64,000 nt of DNA from NCBI RefSeq assembly GCF_022819085.1, contig NZ_JALHAG010000004.1, positions 556,837 through 620,836 of the forward strand. Reading direction: 5' to 3'. The DNA comes from Planococcus ruber (lineage in GTDB: Bacteria > Bacillota > Bacilli > Bacillales_A > Planococcaceae). The position numbers and the translations under genes were made by a program. Each line of letters starts with the position of its first letter. Position 1 is the first letter of the stretch. Positions 1-8,249 of this stretch are shown in pieces. The notes below the pieces were generated by a model that did not search any database, was not told the origin of the DNA, and saw only the letters and a list, made by a program, of their open reading frames with translations.

Positions 1-426
1 CGGAAAGCGGATGCCAAATCATATAAGAATGATAAAGCCGTTCCAAAACCGTCTCAGGCCAACATCGTTAATGAAGCGAAAAGGTTCCTGGACCTCCCCT
101 ATTTATGGGCTGGCACTTCCGCGTACGGCTTTGATTGCTCCGGAATCATCTATGCGGTATACAAAAACTTCGGAATCACGATTCCGCGCGATTCGTTCTA
201 CCAGGCAACGAAAGGAACAGCAGTAGCGAAAAAAGATCTGCAGCCTGGCGATTTGGTGTTCTTCGCCTATAACGGCGGGAGAGGAAAAGTCTATCATGTG
301 GGGCTCTACATCGGTTCAGGCAAAATGCTCCATGCGCCGAATGCATCTTCCAAAGTGCGAATCGAGGCGTTAAATTCCGGGGTTTATTTGAAAAACTATT
401 CAGGAGCCCGAAGATATTTGAAATAA
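1..426 (+). CDS. NlpC/P60 family peptidoglycan endopeptidase, C-terminal part
   Basis: Reading frame 1 is open from the window edge to a TAA at 424-426, giving 141 residues of the C-terminal catalytic domain; the start lies outside the window. The NlpC/P60 papain-like fold is recognised by the catalytic Cys in YGFDCSG (fragment residue 46), the QPGDLVFF strand and the catalytic His in YHVGLYIG (residue 99), with a further His at 111. Enzymes of this family cut D-gamma-glutamyl-diaminopimelate or lysine bonds in wall stem peptides outside the cell. The missing N-terminus probably holds a signal peptide and SH3b or LysM binding modules, which I cannot see. A terminator follows 4 bases after the stop codon. 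Confidence 0.9.
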   Translation, partial: RKADAKSYKNDKAVPKPSQANIVNEAKRFLDLPYLWAGTSAYGFDCSGIIYAVYKNFGITIPRDSFYQATKGTAVAKKDLQPGDLVFFAYNGGRGKVYHVGLYIGSGKMLHAPNASSKVRIEALNSGVYLKNYSGARRYLK

Positions 427-430
427 AAAT

Positions 431-460
431 AAACCCCCACGCCAAAGGCATGGGGGTTTT
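431..460 (+). terminator. Rho-independent terminator after the NlpC/P60 gene
   Basis: The arms AAACCCCCACGCC and GGCATGGGGGTTT pair with one mismatch around a short AAA loop and run into TTTT. It lies 4 bases past the stop codon of the peptidase gene. Confidence 0.8.
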
Positions 461-593
461 CGATAGTTTGCGGCGTATCAAGCCACGCTCCACAACGTGC
501 TCCATAAGGAATGCTTGTCCGTCTTACGCAAACGAGCTCATCGCGTCTTTAACAATAGAGCATCGCGGAAAGGGTGTCAATGCTTTTAGCTTC

Positions 594-1880
594 TCATTTG
601 TCTTGTTTATTGATGAACTTGGTTAAAGGATAGACCCCAATGCTTTGAATTACAAGCGACAAAAGAATGACAGCAAAAGCCAGCGACACCAATAAATCAT
701 CTTTTCCTCCCACTTCATTTTCTAGCCACAGCAACAATGCAACCGACATGGCTCCTTTAATGCCCGACCAGGTAATCAATGAAGTCGTGGAAAAATCGTT
801 TGCAAATTCCTTTCTCCAAGCAGGAACGCCGTAAACGAACCCGCCAAGAACAAGGAACCTGGCCAAAATAGACAAAACAAAAATCCCAAGAGCCAGCCCC
901 CATTCCGAAAATGCCAAGTATTCAGCACCTTGGATTCCGATCAAGAGAAACAGCAATCCTAAAAGTGTCGGGTTGAGAATATCCCAAAAACCGTCCAGCG
1001 ACTGCTGAATATGATTCTCTTTAATATTTTTGCCGAATTCAAACGCAAGCATGATTCCGGCTGCTACGGTTGCGAGGACTCCGGAAACCCCAAGCGCTTC
1101 CGCCATGTAAAAACCGCCATAAGCAATAATCACTGTAAGCATGACATGATAATGCCGATTTTTTGTATAATGGATAATTTTGCTCATGAGCCAGCCAAGA
1201 AAACAGCCAATAGCAATGCCGTCTATCGAGACCAGCAAAAATTCGGAAATAAATTTCCCTGCAGAAAAGCCGCTATCTGTCTGGAACATGGCAAGGAAAA
1301 TTGTAAAAATGACGACGCTTGTTCCATCATTGACCATCGATTCCCCTTCCACTATATCCGCAATTTTTTCTTCTCCTTTGCTTTGCTTCAAGATGGAAGT
1401 AATCGAAACCGGATCTGTCGGGACCAGAATCGCAGCCAGAAGAAAGGCCGCCGTCAGTGAAATGGATATGAACAATCCACTCATCCAGTAGATGCCAAGC
1501 CCTAAAAGCATTGCGGTCGCCATCAGTCCCAATGTACTGAGTACCGCAATAATCCCTGCATTTTCCTTCAGCTGCTTGATTGGAAACTGATAGGCCGATG
1601 TGAACAAAATAGCAGGAAGAAAAACAGTGAAAATGATGTCTTTGGTGATATGCAGATTTGAGAAAAATGGAAGAAATGAAAGACCGATTCCGATTAGTAC
1701 AAGAACTACAGGAACCGGAAAGTAATTTTTTTTGATATCGATTGTGTAAACAATGTACCCAATCAATAAGAGCAGTAAAATTTGATGAGCCAGCAAGCTA
1801 TCCACGCCTTTCGAATTTTCTACAATGACCTTACTTCCCTTCATTCCTTTCTTTCTCAAAGTTAAACTTTTGCGTTCCAA
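594..1880 (-). CDS. CPA1-type cation:proton antiporter (NhaP-like)
   Basis: This 428-residue integral membrane protein has about 12 hydrophobic segments. The conserved block LVPTDPVSITSIL followed by EGESMVNDGTSVV is the hallmark of the CPA1 sodium(potassium)/proton exchanger family, where the acidic residues bind cation or proton. It should exchange Na+ or K+ for H+ at the cytoplasmic membrane; the ion preference cannot be read from sequence. There is no RCK/TrkA domain after the membrane part. The start is uncertain: the TTG used here has no good ribosome site, and initiation at Met13 or further in is possible. It stands alone; the minus-strand terminator just upstream belongs to a decayed gene. 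Confidence 0.85.
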   Translation of the reverse strand: MERKSLTLRKKGMKGSKVIVENSKGVDSLLAHQILLLLLIGYIVYTIDIKKNYFPVPVVLVLIGIGLSFLPFFSNLHITKDIIFTVFLPAILFTSAYQFPIKQLKENAGIIAVLSTLGLMATAMLLGLGIYWMSGLFISISLTAAFLLAAILVPTDPVSITSILKQSKGEEKIADIVEGESMVNDGTSVVIFTIFLAMFQTDSGFSAGKFISEFLLVSIDGIAIGCFLGWLMSKIIHYTKNRHYHVMLTVIIAYGGFYMAEALGVSGVLATVAAGIMLAFEFGKNIKENHIQQSLDGFWDILNPTLLGLLFLLIGIQGAEYLAFSEWGLALGIFVLSILARFLVLGGFVYGVPAWRKEFANDFSTTSLITWSGIKGAMSVALLLWLENEVGGKDDLLVSLAFAVILLSLVIQSIGVYPLTKFINKQDK

Positions 1881-1916
1881 AGCACCAGTCGGCTCCGCTA
1901 CTCGATTCTAGATTTT

Positions 1917-1970
1917 ATAAAAAAAGCTTCAGCAAACGAACACCTTAATAGTGTCTTGCCTGAAGCTTTT
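1917..1970 (-). terminator. Rho-independent terminator downstream of a decayed gene
   Basis: On the minus strand an 11-bp perfect stem (arms AAAAGCTTCAG / CTGAAGCTTTT) closes a long loop and ends in seven T. It begins a few bases after the stop codon of the decayed frame at 1977-2100 and is not placed to serve any intact gene. Confidence 0.6.
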
Positions 1971-1976
1971 CAGTTT

Positions 1977-2100
1977 CTAGATTTTTCTTTCTTTGATGCG
2001 TTTGATCGTCTCTTCGATCCAATGGGCTATATGCTCTGCTGTTAAAATAATTATTCATGAAATCAACAAAGTTCTTTCTTGATTCGTCCACGTCGATCAT
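1977..2100 (-). pseudogene. Decayed small gene (possible regulator remnant)
   Basis: On the minus strand a frame starting at ATG 2100 reads MIDVDESRKNFVDFMNNYF. A second frame, shifted by one base, then reads TAEHIAHWIEETIKRIKERK up to a TAG at 1977-1979. Both parts look like amphipathic protein sequence and the second is followed at once by a terminator. The simplest reading is a gene that lost its middle and shifted frame. The size, helical ends and upstream 28-bp palindrome would fit a MarR- or TetR-like regulator, but I cannot name the family. Confidence 0.35.
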
Positions 2101-2130
2101 TTCCTTCTCTCTCTTGTGGTTTCACTTTTT

Positions 2131-2158
2131 AAATAGTGCTTTGAACAAAGTACTATTT
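2131..2158. repeat. 28-bp inverted repeat, operator-like
   Basis: AAATAGTGCTTTG, a two-base centre, then CAAAGTACTATTT: 13-bp arms with one mismatch. It lies about 30 bp upstream of the decayed minus-strand gene and has the size and symmetry of a dimeric regulator operator. The protein that would bind it is unknown. Confidence 0.5.
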
Positions 2159-2288
2159 TTAAACTATTTAACACCTTACTCTCTTCTTTTTCAGGAATTC
2201 AGCAAATTCATCCAATTTTTTATGGTCGAGAAACTATATACGAATAAATTCAAAGAGAAAAAATTAGTTTTAATTCATTTCTTTAAAA

Positions 2289-2304
2289 TGTTTCATGTGA
2301 AACA
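2289..2304. other. parS-like site (one mismatch)
   Basis: TGTTTCATGTGAAACA differs from the parS form TGTTTCACGTGAAACA by one central base, and the symmetry extends outward to AA/TT. It lies between genes, 45-55 kb from the two exact parS sites. ParB may bind it weakly, but the change falls in the most conserved CACGTG core. Confidence 0.4.
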
Positions 2305-2456
2305 TTCTAAAGCTGGGAAGAATTTAATACTTAACTTATCGAGATCTCTTTTTAGCAAGCGATACGGAAATTTTTTTAGATTGACAGTCTGAAATTGCTC
2401 ATAAGCAAAAAAAGAAGAGTTTCGATTGTTTTCGATACCCTTCCTTTTCAGTATGT

Positions 2457-2504
2457 ATAAAAAAAAGACCTGCAGTCGTTAAATAATCTTTAACAGCTGC
2501 AGGC
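2457..2504 (-). terminator. Terminator of the S-layer-homology gene
   Basis: The arms GCCTGCAG and CTGCAGG, with inner pairing around GTTAAAGATTATTTAAC, end in a run of T on the minus strand, about 45 bases past the stop of the SLH gene. Confidence 0.75.
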
Positions 2505-2548
2505 CATTTTCTTTAAGAGGAAAAACTATCAGTGTTCATTTACTTTTT

Positions 2549-3553
2549 TCATTCTGGGAAGAAATTGAATGTATAAGTAATGCCACGGAATTCATCGTTG
2601 TATGGAAGGTTAAATGTAATGTCTACCGTATTTTTGCTTGCCAATGATACCATAATGGCTTGTTTTGCATTTTGTGCACCAGCTGCAACATTGCCATTGC
2701 CATCAGAAATTTCATACGAAGCGTTATTGACTAGAACGGTTTCAATTCCTTGGTCAGCCAACGATTGGAAGAATCCTGTACCTGATTCAGGTGCTGGAAG
2801 ATCTCCAGATCCTTCGATGTTGAATGTATTCACGCGGGATTCATCCACTACCACATTGTAGCCGTATTCTGCTCCAAGGGAAGCAAATCCGTTCATGGCA
2901 TCACGGAAATCTTCGCTCAACTCTTCAACTTCAAGCATTTCTGCTCTGTAAATGAAGATAGCGAAATCTCCGCGTTTAATGGAATTGTCCGGAGCGAATT
3001 TTGTAGCCGAAACGCCTTGCGTGATGCCATTTGCCATCAAGCCCGCTACTGCTTGGCTATAACGGCTGTTTACATCCGTGAATGTCATGTTCGACACATC
3101 GCCTTTAAAGTTATAAGCGTTGGCATTGCTCATCATCAACGCGACTTCTCCACGAGTGATCGTGTCGTTAAAGCCAAACGTTTTTGATGTTTTTCCTTTA
3201 ATGATTCCCGCTGCTTTCAATGAATTGATCGCAAGGGTACCACGCGTTGGCACATCGTTGAATCCGGATGCCGGAGCTTTCGGATCCTTCAAGTTCAATG
3301 CCTGAGCCAAAATGATGGCTGCATCGCCGCGTTTGATCGTTTCGTTGACGCCAAATGAAGTCTTAGTCAATCCATTTGATAAGTTGTTTGTCACCAAATA
3401 CGTAATTGGCATAGCATAACGCTCGGAAACATCAGTGAAAGCTGCAGTTTTTACTTCGTCAGCTGCAACCGCCGGTACTACTGCAGTGGCCACTAAAGCT
3501 GCCGAAGCTCCTGCTACTGCAAAATACTTGAATTTTTTCGAATCGATTCTCAT
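2549..3553 (-). CDS. S-layer homology (SLH) domain secreted protein
   Basis: This 334-residue exported protein has a Lys-rich start, a hydrophobic core and a likely signal peptidase site after AVA (about residue 30). Three SLH repeats follow (about 38-80, 96-140 and 157-205); each carries an FxDV opening and an ITRGE/IKRGD-type motif. SLH triplets bind pyruvylated secondary cell-wall polymer and hold proteins on the surface. The last ~125 residues (from EVEELSEDF) match no family I recognise; they end in a beta-rich stretch that may be a small ligand or structural domain. A strong ribosome site (GAGGAGGAA) precedes the ATG. It is monocistronic with its own terminator. Confidence 0.85.
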   Translation of the reverse strand: MRIDSKKFKYFAVAGASAALVATAVVPAVAADEVKTAAFTDVSERYAMPITYLVTNNLSNGLTKTSFGVNETIKRGDAAIILAQALNLKDPKAPASGFNDVPTRGTLAINSLKAAGIIKGKTSKTFGFNDTITRGEVALMMSNANAYNFKGDVSNMTFTDVNSRYSQAVAGLMANGITQGVSATKFAPDNSIKRGDFAIFIYRAEMLEVEELSEDFRDAMNGFASLGAEYGYNVVVDESRVNTFNIEGSGDLPAPESGTGFFQSLADQGIETVLVNNASYEISDGNGNVAAGAQNAKQAIMVSLASKNTVDITFNLPYNDEFRGITYTFNFFPE

Positions 3554-3886
3554 CCACTAATTCCTCCTCTTAAATGGGTGCATTCTCGCCTTTATTTCCC
3601 AACCATTAAAACATTTTAGTAATATTTGTAATAAAGGCCTTCTCCTATTTATACCAATGCCCCATCGATATTAATAGAATAGAAATACCCAATTTTGAAA
3701 ATTCGTACTAATTATCTATTGACGTTTATAGGAAATAAAAATTAGTTTTTTCAGTTTCTTTATAACTGACCCCTATATTTTCTTCTAAATTGATACTTTT
3801 CACTAGATCACCCCTTTGATAATGTATGGTAACAGTCCATTACAGCCGATCAATGGACTGAAACAACTAGATAAGGATGGATTCTT
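3554..3886. other. Divergent intergenic region between SLH and ECF genes
   Basis: This 333-base AT-rich interval separates two divergent genes and must hold both promoters. I see no unambiguous -35/-10 pair. The side next to the ECF gene carries a clear hairpin leader (3833-3860). The rest shows nothing further. Confidence 0.5.
3833..3860 (+). promoter_or_regulatory. Leader hairpin upstream of the ECF S-component gene
   Basis: The arms CAGTCCAT and ATGGACTG form a perfect 8-bp stem around a 12-base loop in the 5' leader, ending 26 bases before the start codon. CTAG copies flank it. ECF S-component genes are often controlled by riboswitches, but this leader does not match the TPP, preQ1-I, THF, FMN or cobalamin consensus as I know them. 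No T-run follows, so transcription attenuation is not evident. Confidence 0.4.
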
Positions 3887-4420
3887 ATGCAAAAAACGAC
3901 TACTTACCCGAATACACGCACTTTCGATTTGATTTTGACTTCCATGGCCATTGCTCTTGTATTTGTAGCTACTCTTTTGTTGAATATCCGTCTTCCGATT
4001 GCGGCCAATGGCGGATTGGTCCACTTAGGAACCGCTATGCTGTTCATCATTTCCACTCTTTTCGGCCCTAAAAAAGGCGCAATCGCAGGCGGTGTCGGTA
4101 TGGGATTATTCGATTTGTTCTCCGGCTGGACGCTTTGGGCTCCCTTCAGCCTTGTGACACGCGGCCTCCAAGGTTACATTGTCGGCAAAATTTCCTGGGC
4201 AAACGGGCGGAATGGCGGAAGCATCGGCTTTAATATTCTGGCGGCTCTTGTCTCACTTCCGTTTATGCTGGCCGGCTATTATATTTGCGAGGCGGTTCTA
4301 TTCAGCAGCTGGATCATTCCGATGGCTTCGATTCCCGGCAACCTTGTTCAAAATATTGTCGGCCTTGCGGTGGCGATTCCAGTTGTTGCAGCCTTAAAGA
4401 AAACCCCATTTTTTAAATAA
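3887..4420 (+). CDS. ECF transporter S component (substrate-binding membrane subunit)
   Basis: This 177-residue membrane protein has about six hydrophobic segments, the usual size of an energy-coupling-factor S component. The block NGGLVHLGTAMLFIIS, then GPKKGAIAGGVGMGLFDL, is typical of the vitamin-precursor S components grouped with the ECF-ribofla_trS/HmpT-like families. It would bind a vitamin or precursor and dock with a shared EcfA/A'/T module encoded elsewhere. The substrate cannot be assigned from sequence: thiamine precursor, pyridoxine and queuosine precursor are all possible. A ribosome site (AAGGATGG) lies just before the ATG. It is a single gene with a terminator. Confidence 0.8.
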   Translation: MQKTTTYPNTRTFDLILTSMAIALVFVATLLLNIRLPIAANGGLVHLGTAMLFIISTLFGPKKGAIAGGVGMGLFDLFSGWTLWAPFSLVTRGLQGYIVGKISWANGRNGGSIGFNILAALVSLPFMLAGYYICEAVLFSSWIIPMASIPGNLVQNIVGLAVAIPVVAALKKTPFFK

Positions 4421-4426
4421 CTGCTA

Positions 4427-4463
4427 AAAAAGAGGATGCAAAATAGCTGCATCCCCTTTTTCA
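4427..4463 (+). terminator. Terminator of the ECF S-component gene
   Basis: GGATGCA and TGCATCC arms around AAATAGC, A-rich before and T-rich after, beginning about 7 bases past the stop codon. Confidence 0.75.
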
Positions 4464-4469
4464 TTTCAA

Positions 4470-4568
4470 TCAATTGATGACTCTGGATACGGTTATTCCA
4501 TCTCCAACCGGAATTAATAAAGATTCCAGGCGCAGATGATTGGCAACCAGTTCATTGTATTTTTTCAT
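4470..4568 (-). pseudogene. C-terminal remnant of a SAM-dependent O-methyltransferase
   Basis: A 32-codon minus-strand frame reads NELVANHLRLESLLIPVGDG and ends ITVSRVIN then TGA. The pattern N-x-x-V-x-x-x-x-R-L-E-S-x-L-x-P-x-G-D-G-x-x-x-S-R is the conserved C-terminus of YrrM/caffeoyl-CoA-type O-methyltransferases. The frame continues a few residues upstream of the ATG and meets a stop near 4590; the catalytic domain (about 180 residues) is absent. It lies between the ECF gene terminator and the mqo terminator, so it is unlikely to be expressed. This is a clear gene scar left by deletion. Confidence 0.65.
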
Positions 4569-4603
4569 GAACAATGGATGCTGCCTTTATTATAACTTCC
4601 CGA

Positions 4604-4650
4604 TCAAAAAAAGAACCATTCTTCCCGGTTGCGGGAGGAATGGTTCTTTT
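4604..4650 (-). terminator. Terminator of mqo
   Basis: The arms AAAGAACCATTC and GAATGGTTCTTT, with further pairing of CCCG/CGGG inside, run into seven T on the minus strand, 5-50 bases past the mqo stop. Confidence 0.85.
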
Positions 4651-4654
4651 GGAA

Positions 4655-6169
4655 TTACTTCGTCAACACTGCTGCTTTTGTTTCTTTTTCTTCAACTAAG
4701 CCCAATGTTTTGGCTGTTGAAGTGTGGACTTCTTTTAGAAGTTCCGGATGTTCGTTTAATGATTTGCCGTAAGACGGCACCATTTCTTTGATCTTCGGCT
4801 CCCATTCTTTAATTTGGTCCGGGAAGCATTTCGCAAAGATTTCAAGCATGGCGTGAACCGCTGTCGATGCCCCTGGAGAAGCTCCCAGCAATGCTGCGAT
4901 CGAACCGTCAGCCGCTGTTACGATTTCCGTACCGAACTGAAGCGTCCCTTTGCCTTTGTCGGTATCTTTGATCACTTGAACGCGCTGGCCTGCGACCACG
5001 ACATCCCAGTCTTCCAGTTTTGCCGTCGGGATGAACTCACGCAATTCTTCGATGCGCTGTTCGTTTGAAAGCATCAATTGCTGGACAAGGTACTTCGTCA
5101 ACGAAAGCTCTTTTGCACCCGCTGCAAGCATGGTGAAAACGTTATTCGGTTTAACAGATCCAATTAGGTCCATATTTGAACCGGTTTTCAGGAATTTCGG
5201 CGAGAAGCCGGCAAATGGACCGAACAGCAATGACTTTTTGTTGTCGATAAAGCGTGTGTCCAGATGCGGAACCGACATCGGAGGAGCTCCGACTTTGGCT
5301 TTTCCGTATACTTTTGCATGGTGCTGTTCAACGATTTCCGGTTTGTTGCAGACAAGGAACAAGCCGCTTACCGGGAATCCGCCGATGTGCTTGGATTCCG
5401 GAATGCCTGTTTTCTGCAGCAATGGAAGGCTTCCGCCTCCGCCTCCGATGAATACGAAGCTTGCTGTATGATACTCGATTTTGTCGCTTTCAAGATCATG
5501 CACTTTCACTTCCCATTTGCCTTCGCTGTTGCGTTTGATGTCTTTTACGCTATGTTTGTAGTTGATGTCGACATTTTGCTCTTTCAAATGTTCAAAGAGC
5601 ATTTTTGTCAACGCACCGAAGTTTACATCTGTCCCCGTATCGATTTTTGTGGCTGCCAACGGCTCAGTTGAAGTCCGGCCTTCCATGATAAGTGGAATCC
5701 ACTTTTTCAACGTCTCCGCATCTTCTGCGTACTCCATCCCTTTGAAAAGCGGAATATCAGCCAATGCTTTGAAGCGGTTGTTTAGGAATTTTACGTTGTC
5801 TTCCCCTTCTACTAAACTCATATGAGGAATCGATTTAATGAAATCTTCCGGGTTGCTGATCCGGCCATTTTTCACCAGGTAGGACCAGAATTGCCGGGAC
5901 AGCTGGAACTGTTCATTGATTTTAATTGCTTTGTTGATATCAATGGATCCGTCAGAGTTCTCAGGTGTGTAGTTCAGCTCGCACAATGCGGCGTGGCCTG
6001 TACCTGCGTTATTCCATTCGTTGGAGCTTTCAGCCCCTGCGTTTGGAAGCTTCTCAAACACTTGGATCTCCATCTCAGGTGCTACTTCTTTCAGCATTGA
6101 CCCTAAAGTTGCACTCATGACTCCAGCACCGATTAAAATAACGTCTGTTTTCTTCTGTAGGTTGCCCAT
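4655..6169 (-). CDS. mqo: Malate:quinone oxidoreductase
   Basis: This 504-residue peripheral membrane flavoprotein oxidises malate to oxaloacetate and passes electrons to menaquinone, bypassing NAD-dependent malate dehydrogenase. The N-terminal FAD-binding motif is [14 protein letters not shown] (about residues 10-23). The [20 protein letters not shown] block and the C-terminal [12 protein letters not shown] block are signatures of Mqo. The length matches the family (about 490-510). The ATG has a nearby AAGGTTAT-type ribosome site, weaker than most here. It is monocistronic with its own terminator. It supports an aerobic TCA cycle coupled directly to the quinone pool. Confidence 0.95.
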   Translation of the reverse strand: MGNLQKKTDVILIGAGVMSATLGSMLKEVAPEMEIQVFEKLPNAGAESSNEWNNAGTGHAALCELNYTPENSDGSIDINKAIKINEQFQLSRQFWSYLVKNGRISNPEDFIKSIPHMSLVEGEDNVKFLNNRFKALADIPLFKGMEYAEDAETLKKWIPLIMEGRTSTEPLAATKIDTGTDVNFGALTKMLFEHLKEQNVDINYKHSVKDIKRNSEGKWEVKVHDLESDKIEYHTASFVFIGGGGGSLPLLQKTGIPESKHIGGFPVSGLFLVCNKPEIVEQHHAKVYGKAKVGAPPMSVPHLDTRFIDNKKSLLFGPFAGFSPKFLKTGSNMDLIGSVKPNNVFTMLAAGAKELSLTKYLVQQLMLSNEQRIEELREFIPTAKLEDWDVVVAGQRVQVIKDTDKGKGTLQFGTEIVTAADGSIAALLGASPGASTAVHAMLEIFAKCFPDQIKEWEPKIKEMVPSYGKSLNEHPELLKEVHTSTAKTLGLVEEKETKAAVLTK

Positions 6170-6373
6170 TATAACCTTCCTTTTCTAACCGATTATTGCA
6201 GAAAACTTGGGGCATCGCTTTCTTGGTGACTAGCGCCGCCAAAGCAACTGCCGATTTCTGCTTTACTATTAACTATATCATACTGGTTCGTAGTTATTTA
6301 CAATTCAAAACATTACTATTATAAGACATTTCAAGAGAAAAGTCCGTCCAAAAGGCTTCAAATTGCATAAAAA

Positions 6374-6412
6374 TAAAGCCTTTTCCTATTTTCTTTAGGA
6401 GAAGGCTTTTGA
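6374..6412 (-). terminator. Terminator of the first GGDEF gene
   Basis: AAAGCCTTTTCCTA and TAGGAGAAGGCTTT arms with few mismatches, T-rich on the minus strand, about 25 bases past the stop. The remainder of the 268-base gap up to mqo shows no other feature beyond the likely mqo promoter. Confidence 0.75.
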
Positions 6413-6437
6413 ACTTTTATGGATCTCTGCCGTGCGC

Positions 6438-8003
6438 CTATAGGAGCTGTTCGGCCGCATGGGTTTTGACCTGGTTGCGCCCTTCGTGTTTGGCTGCGTA
6501 TAAAGCGAGATCCGCTTTGTTTAAGAGCTGATAGAGGGTTTCTTCTTGCATCGCCGAAGCTTCAGCCACGCCGCTGCTTATGGTGACGGAAATCCGGTTC
6601 CCATCCACATGCAAAAAGCTGGTTTCCACTTGGCGGCGCAGCCGTTCTGCAACTACGGCCCCTTCCTCCATATTCATCCCGTCTAACGCCAATACAAACT
6701 CCTCGCCGCCGTAGCGCGCGAACAACATATTTTCTTTCAATGCCGCTCGGCAAATGTCGACCACATGTTTTAACAGCTGGTCGCCTACTTGATGCCCGTA
6801 TTTGTCGTTTACTTGTTTAAAATGATCGATGTCAATCAGCATCACCGTGAAAGGAGTTTCCATTTGCTTCGCTTTCGCAAATTGCTGCTCACTTGTTTGG
6901 AAGAACGCCCGCCGGTTGAAAATTCCGGTCAGCTCATCGTAATAGGCTTGATGCTCAAGCTTTCGCTGTAAGCTCTTTACTTCCGTAATATCGGTGAAGA
7001 TGATCAGCAAGCCTTTGTTTTCACTGCCATGCCGCAACGGAGAAATACGGACTTGATAAACGCGTTCCAAAAGTCCGTTCTTCAGCTCGATTTCCTGCAG
7101 CGACTCTGCGGCTTTTATTTCAAAAGGAAACGCTGTTTCTGATAAGCCTTTCCATACACTTTCAAAATGCATGCCGAACAGCGATGCGTTGAGCGAAGGA
7201 AACATCTTTTCAGCCGACTGGTTGAATTCGATGAGATTGAGTGATTCGTTCAGCACAAAAACGCCGTCGCTTATGCTATTGAATATGGCATCTTTGGCAA
7301 TCGGCATAACTGCAAATAATTGTGAGCGGTTGATCACCCAGAGATAGAGAATGGAAGAAGCGCAAATGACCATCGGCACCGGATCAATTCCTTCGGGCGT
7401 TAAGCCGATCAAGTAAATAAATGCAGTGGACATTGGAATCAGCTGGCCGATTGATAAGGCAAAGATTTGTGGACGGTATGCTTTCGCCGTTTCCCGCCAG
7501 CGGAAAATCACGAGCAAGAATGCGGCCAGCATACAGCCGAAGGTATAAATTCCGTGGATAAGGTACCAGAGACCGATTTCCTGATGAACGAAAGGGGCGC
7601 CTAGCGAAGGGTCAATTTCAAACACTTTGTAATGAAGATGATGAACATCATTTGTTGCTACCATCAAGACACTGATGGCAGGTATAGCAAGCATCGCTGC
7701 AATTCGTTTTTTCGTCAGCTTTATGCTCAAGTAATGCATGACGAACAGCAATCCTAAAGGCGCCGAAGCTGCCATGCCGATATAGAGCAAAATGTTCCAA
7801 AGCTTCAATTGCCCAATGGTGTCGGCGGTTAAACTAAAAGCGGAAGCGAAGCAATAGATGGTGATAGAAGCTGTATAGATCATAAAAAAATTAGCGATTT
7901 TCTTGTACTGCTGCCTTTTCGCAAAGACATATGCGCCTAAATATAAATTCAATACACCGGATGTACAGATCAGCGTAATATAGGTCGTTAATTGAGAACT
8001 CAT
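6438..8003 (-). CDS. 7TM-PAS-GGDEF diguanylate cyclase
   Basis: This 521-residue protein begins with seven to eight membrane segments of the HisKA_7TM sensor type (about residues 1-215). A PAS domain follows (about 230-340, containing SISDGVFVLNESLNLIEFNQ), then a GGDEF domain (about 355-515). The active site reads RYGGEEF and the DIDHFKQVNDKYGH metal/substrate loop is intact, so it should make cyclic di-GMP from two GTP. I see no RxxD inhibitory site directly before GGEEF. The start is placed at the ATG at 8003, which follows GAAGGGAAT; a longer frame to 8051 lacks a ribosome site. The signal sensed is unknown. It is monocistronic. Confidence 0.88.
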   Translation of the reverse strand: MSSQLTTYITLICTSGVLNLYLGAYVFAKRQQYKKIANFFMIYTASITIYCFASAFSLTADTIGQLKLWNILLYIGMAASAPLGLLFVMHYLSIKLTKKRIAAMLAIPAISVLMVATNDVHHLHYKVFEIDPSLGAPFVHQEIGLWYLIHGIYTFGCMLAAFLLVIFRWRETAKAYRPQIFALSIGQLIPMSTAFIYLIGLTPEGIDPVPMVICASSILYLWVINRSQLFAVMPIAKDAIFNSISDGVFVLNESLNLIEFNQSAEKMFPSLNASLFGMHFESVWKGLSETAFPFEIKAAESLQEIELKNGLLERVYQVRISPLRHGSENKGLLIIFTDITEVKSLQRKLEHQAYYDELTGIFNRRAFFQTSEQQFAKAKQMETPFTVMLIDIDHFKQVNDKYGHQVGDQLLKHVVDICRAALKENMLFARYGGEEFVLALDGMNMEEGAVVAERLRRQVETSFLHVDGNRISVTISSGVAEASAMQEETLYQLLNKADLALYAAKHEGRNQVKTHAAEQLL

Positions 8004-8112
8004 CCTATTCCCTTCTTCAAACTTTACATTTTTTCTTATAATGTAGCACATGTTCTGGTAAAAGTAGATAGAAAGTAGAAGGAAATTCCAAAAAAATTAG
8101 CACATTTTTCCC

Positions 8113-8215
8113 ATAATGATGGATTCCGATTTTTTCTCTAGCGTCCGAGCTCCCGTGCTCCTGCAAACCGGGTGAAGCAAGCGGACTTCGGATTTTTTAA
8201 GCCCACTGGCCTAGG
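8113..8215. repeat. Structured intergenic element with nested inverted repeats
   Basis: TCCGATTTTTT...CGTCCG and, further on, CGGAC..TTCGGATTTTTT form nested inverted arms around a GC-rich core. The 3' part (TTAAGCCCACTGGCCTAGG) resembles TTAAGTCACCTGGCTTAGG in the repeat element at 44454-44604. It lies downstream of the LURP-one gene (stop at 8250) and upstream of the GGDEF gene. It could be a diverged member of the same dispersed family and may also end transcription. Confidence 0.35.
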
Positions 8216-8249
8216 GCAAACATTCTTTGCAGCTTTTCCTGCCGCCTCA

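Larger units (their letters stand above)
1881..2548. other. Gene-poor stretch with decayed gene, palindrome and parS-like site
   Basis: This 668-base AT-rich interval holds no gene I can defend. It contains a minus-strand terminator (1917-1970), a probable decayed gene (1977-2100), a 28-bp inverted repeat (2131-2158), a parS-like palindrome (2289-2304) and the terminator of the S-layer-homology gene (2457-2504). A 111-codon plus-strand frame at 2057-2392 looks non-coding: low complexity, Phe/Leu/Lys rich, no ribosome site. Confidence 0.6.

Noticed and set aside
2057..2392. 111-codon plus-strand frame in the 1.9-2.5 kb gap
   Set aside because: Low-complexity Phe/Leu/Lys-rich translation, no ribosome site, overlaps a decayed minus-strand gene and palindromes; not a credible gene.
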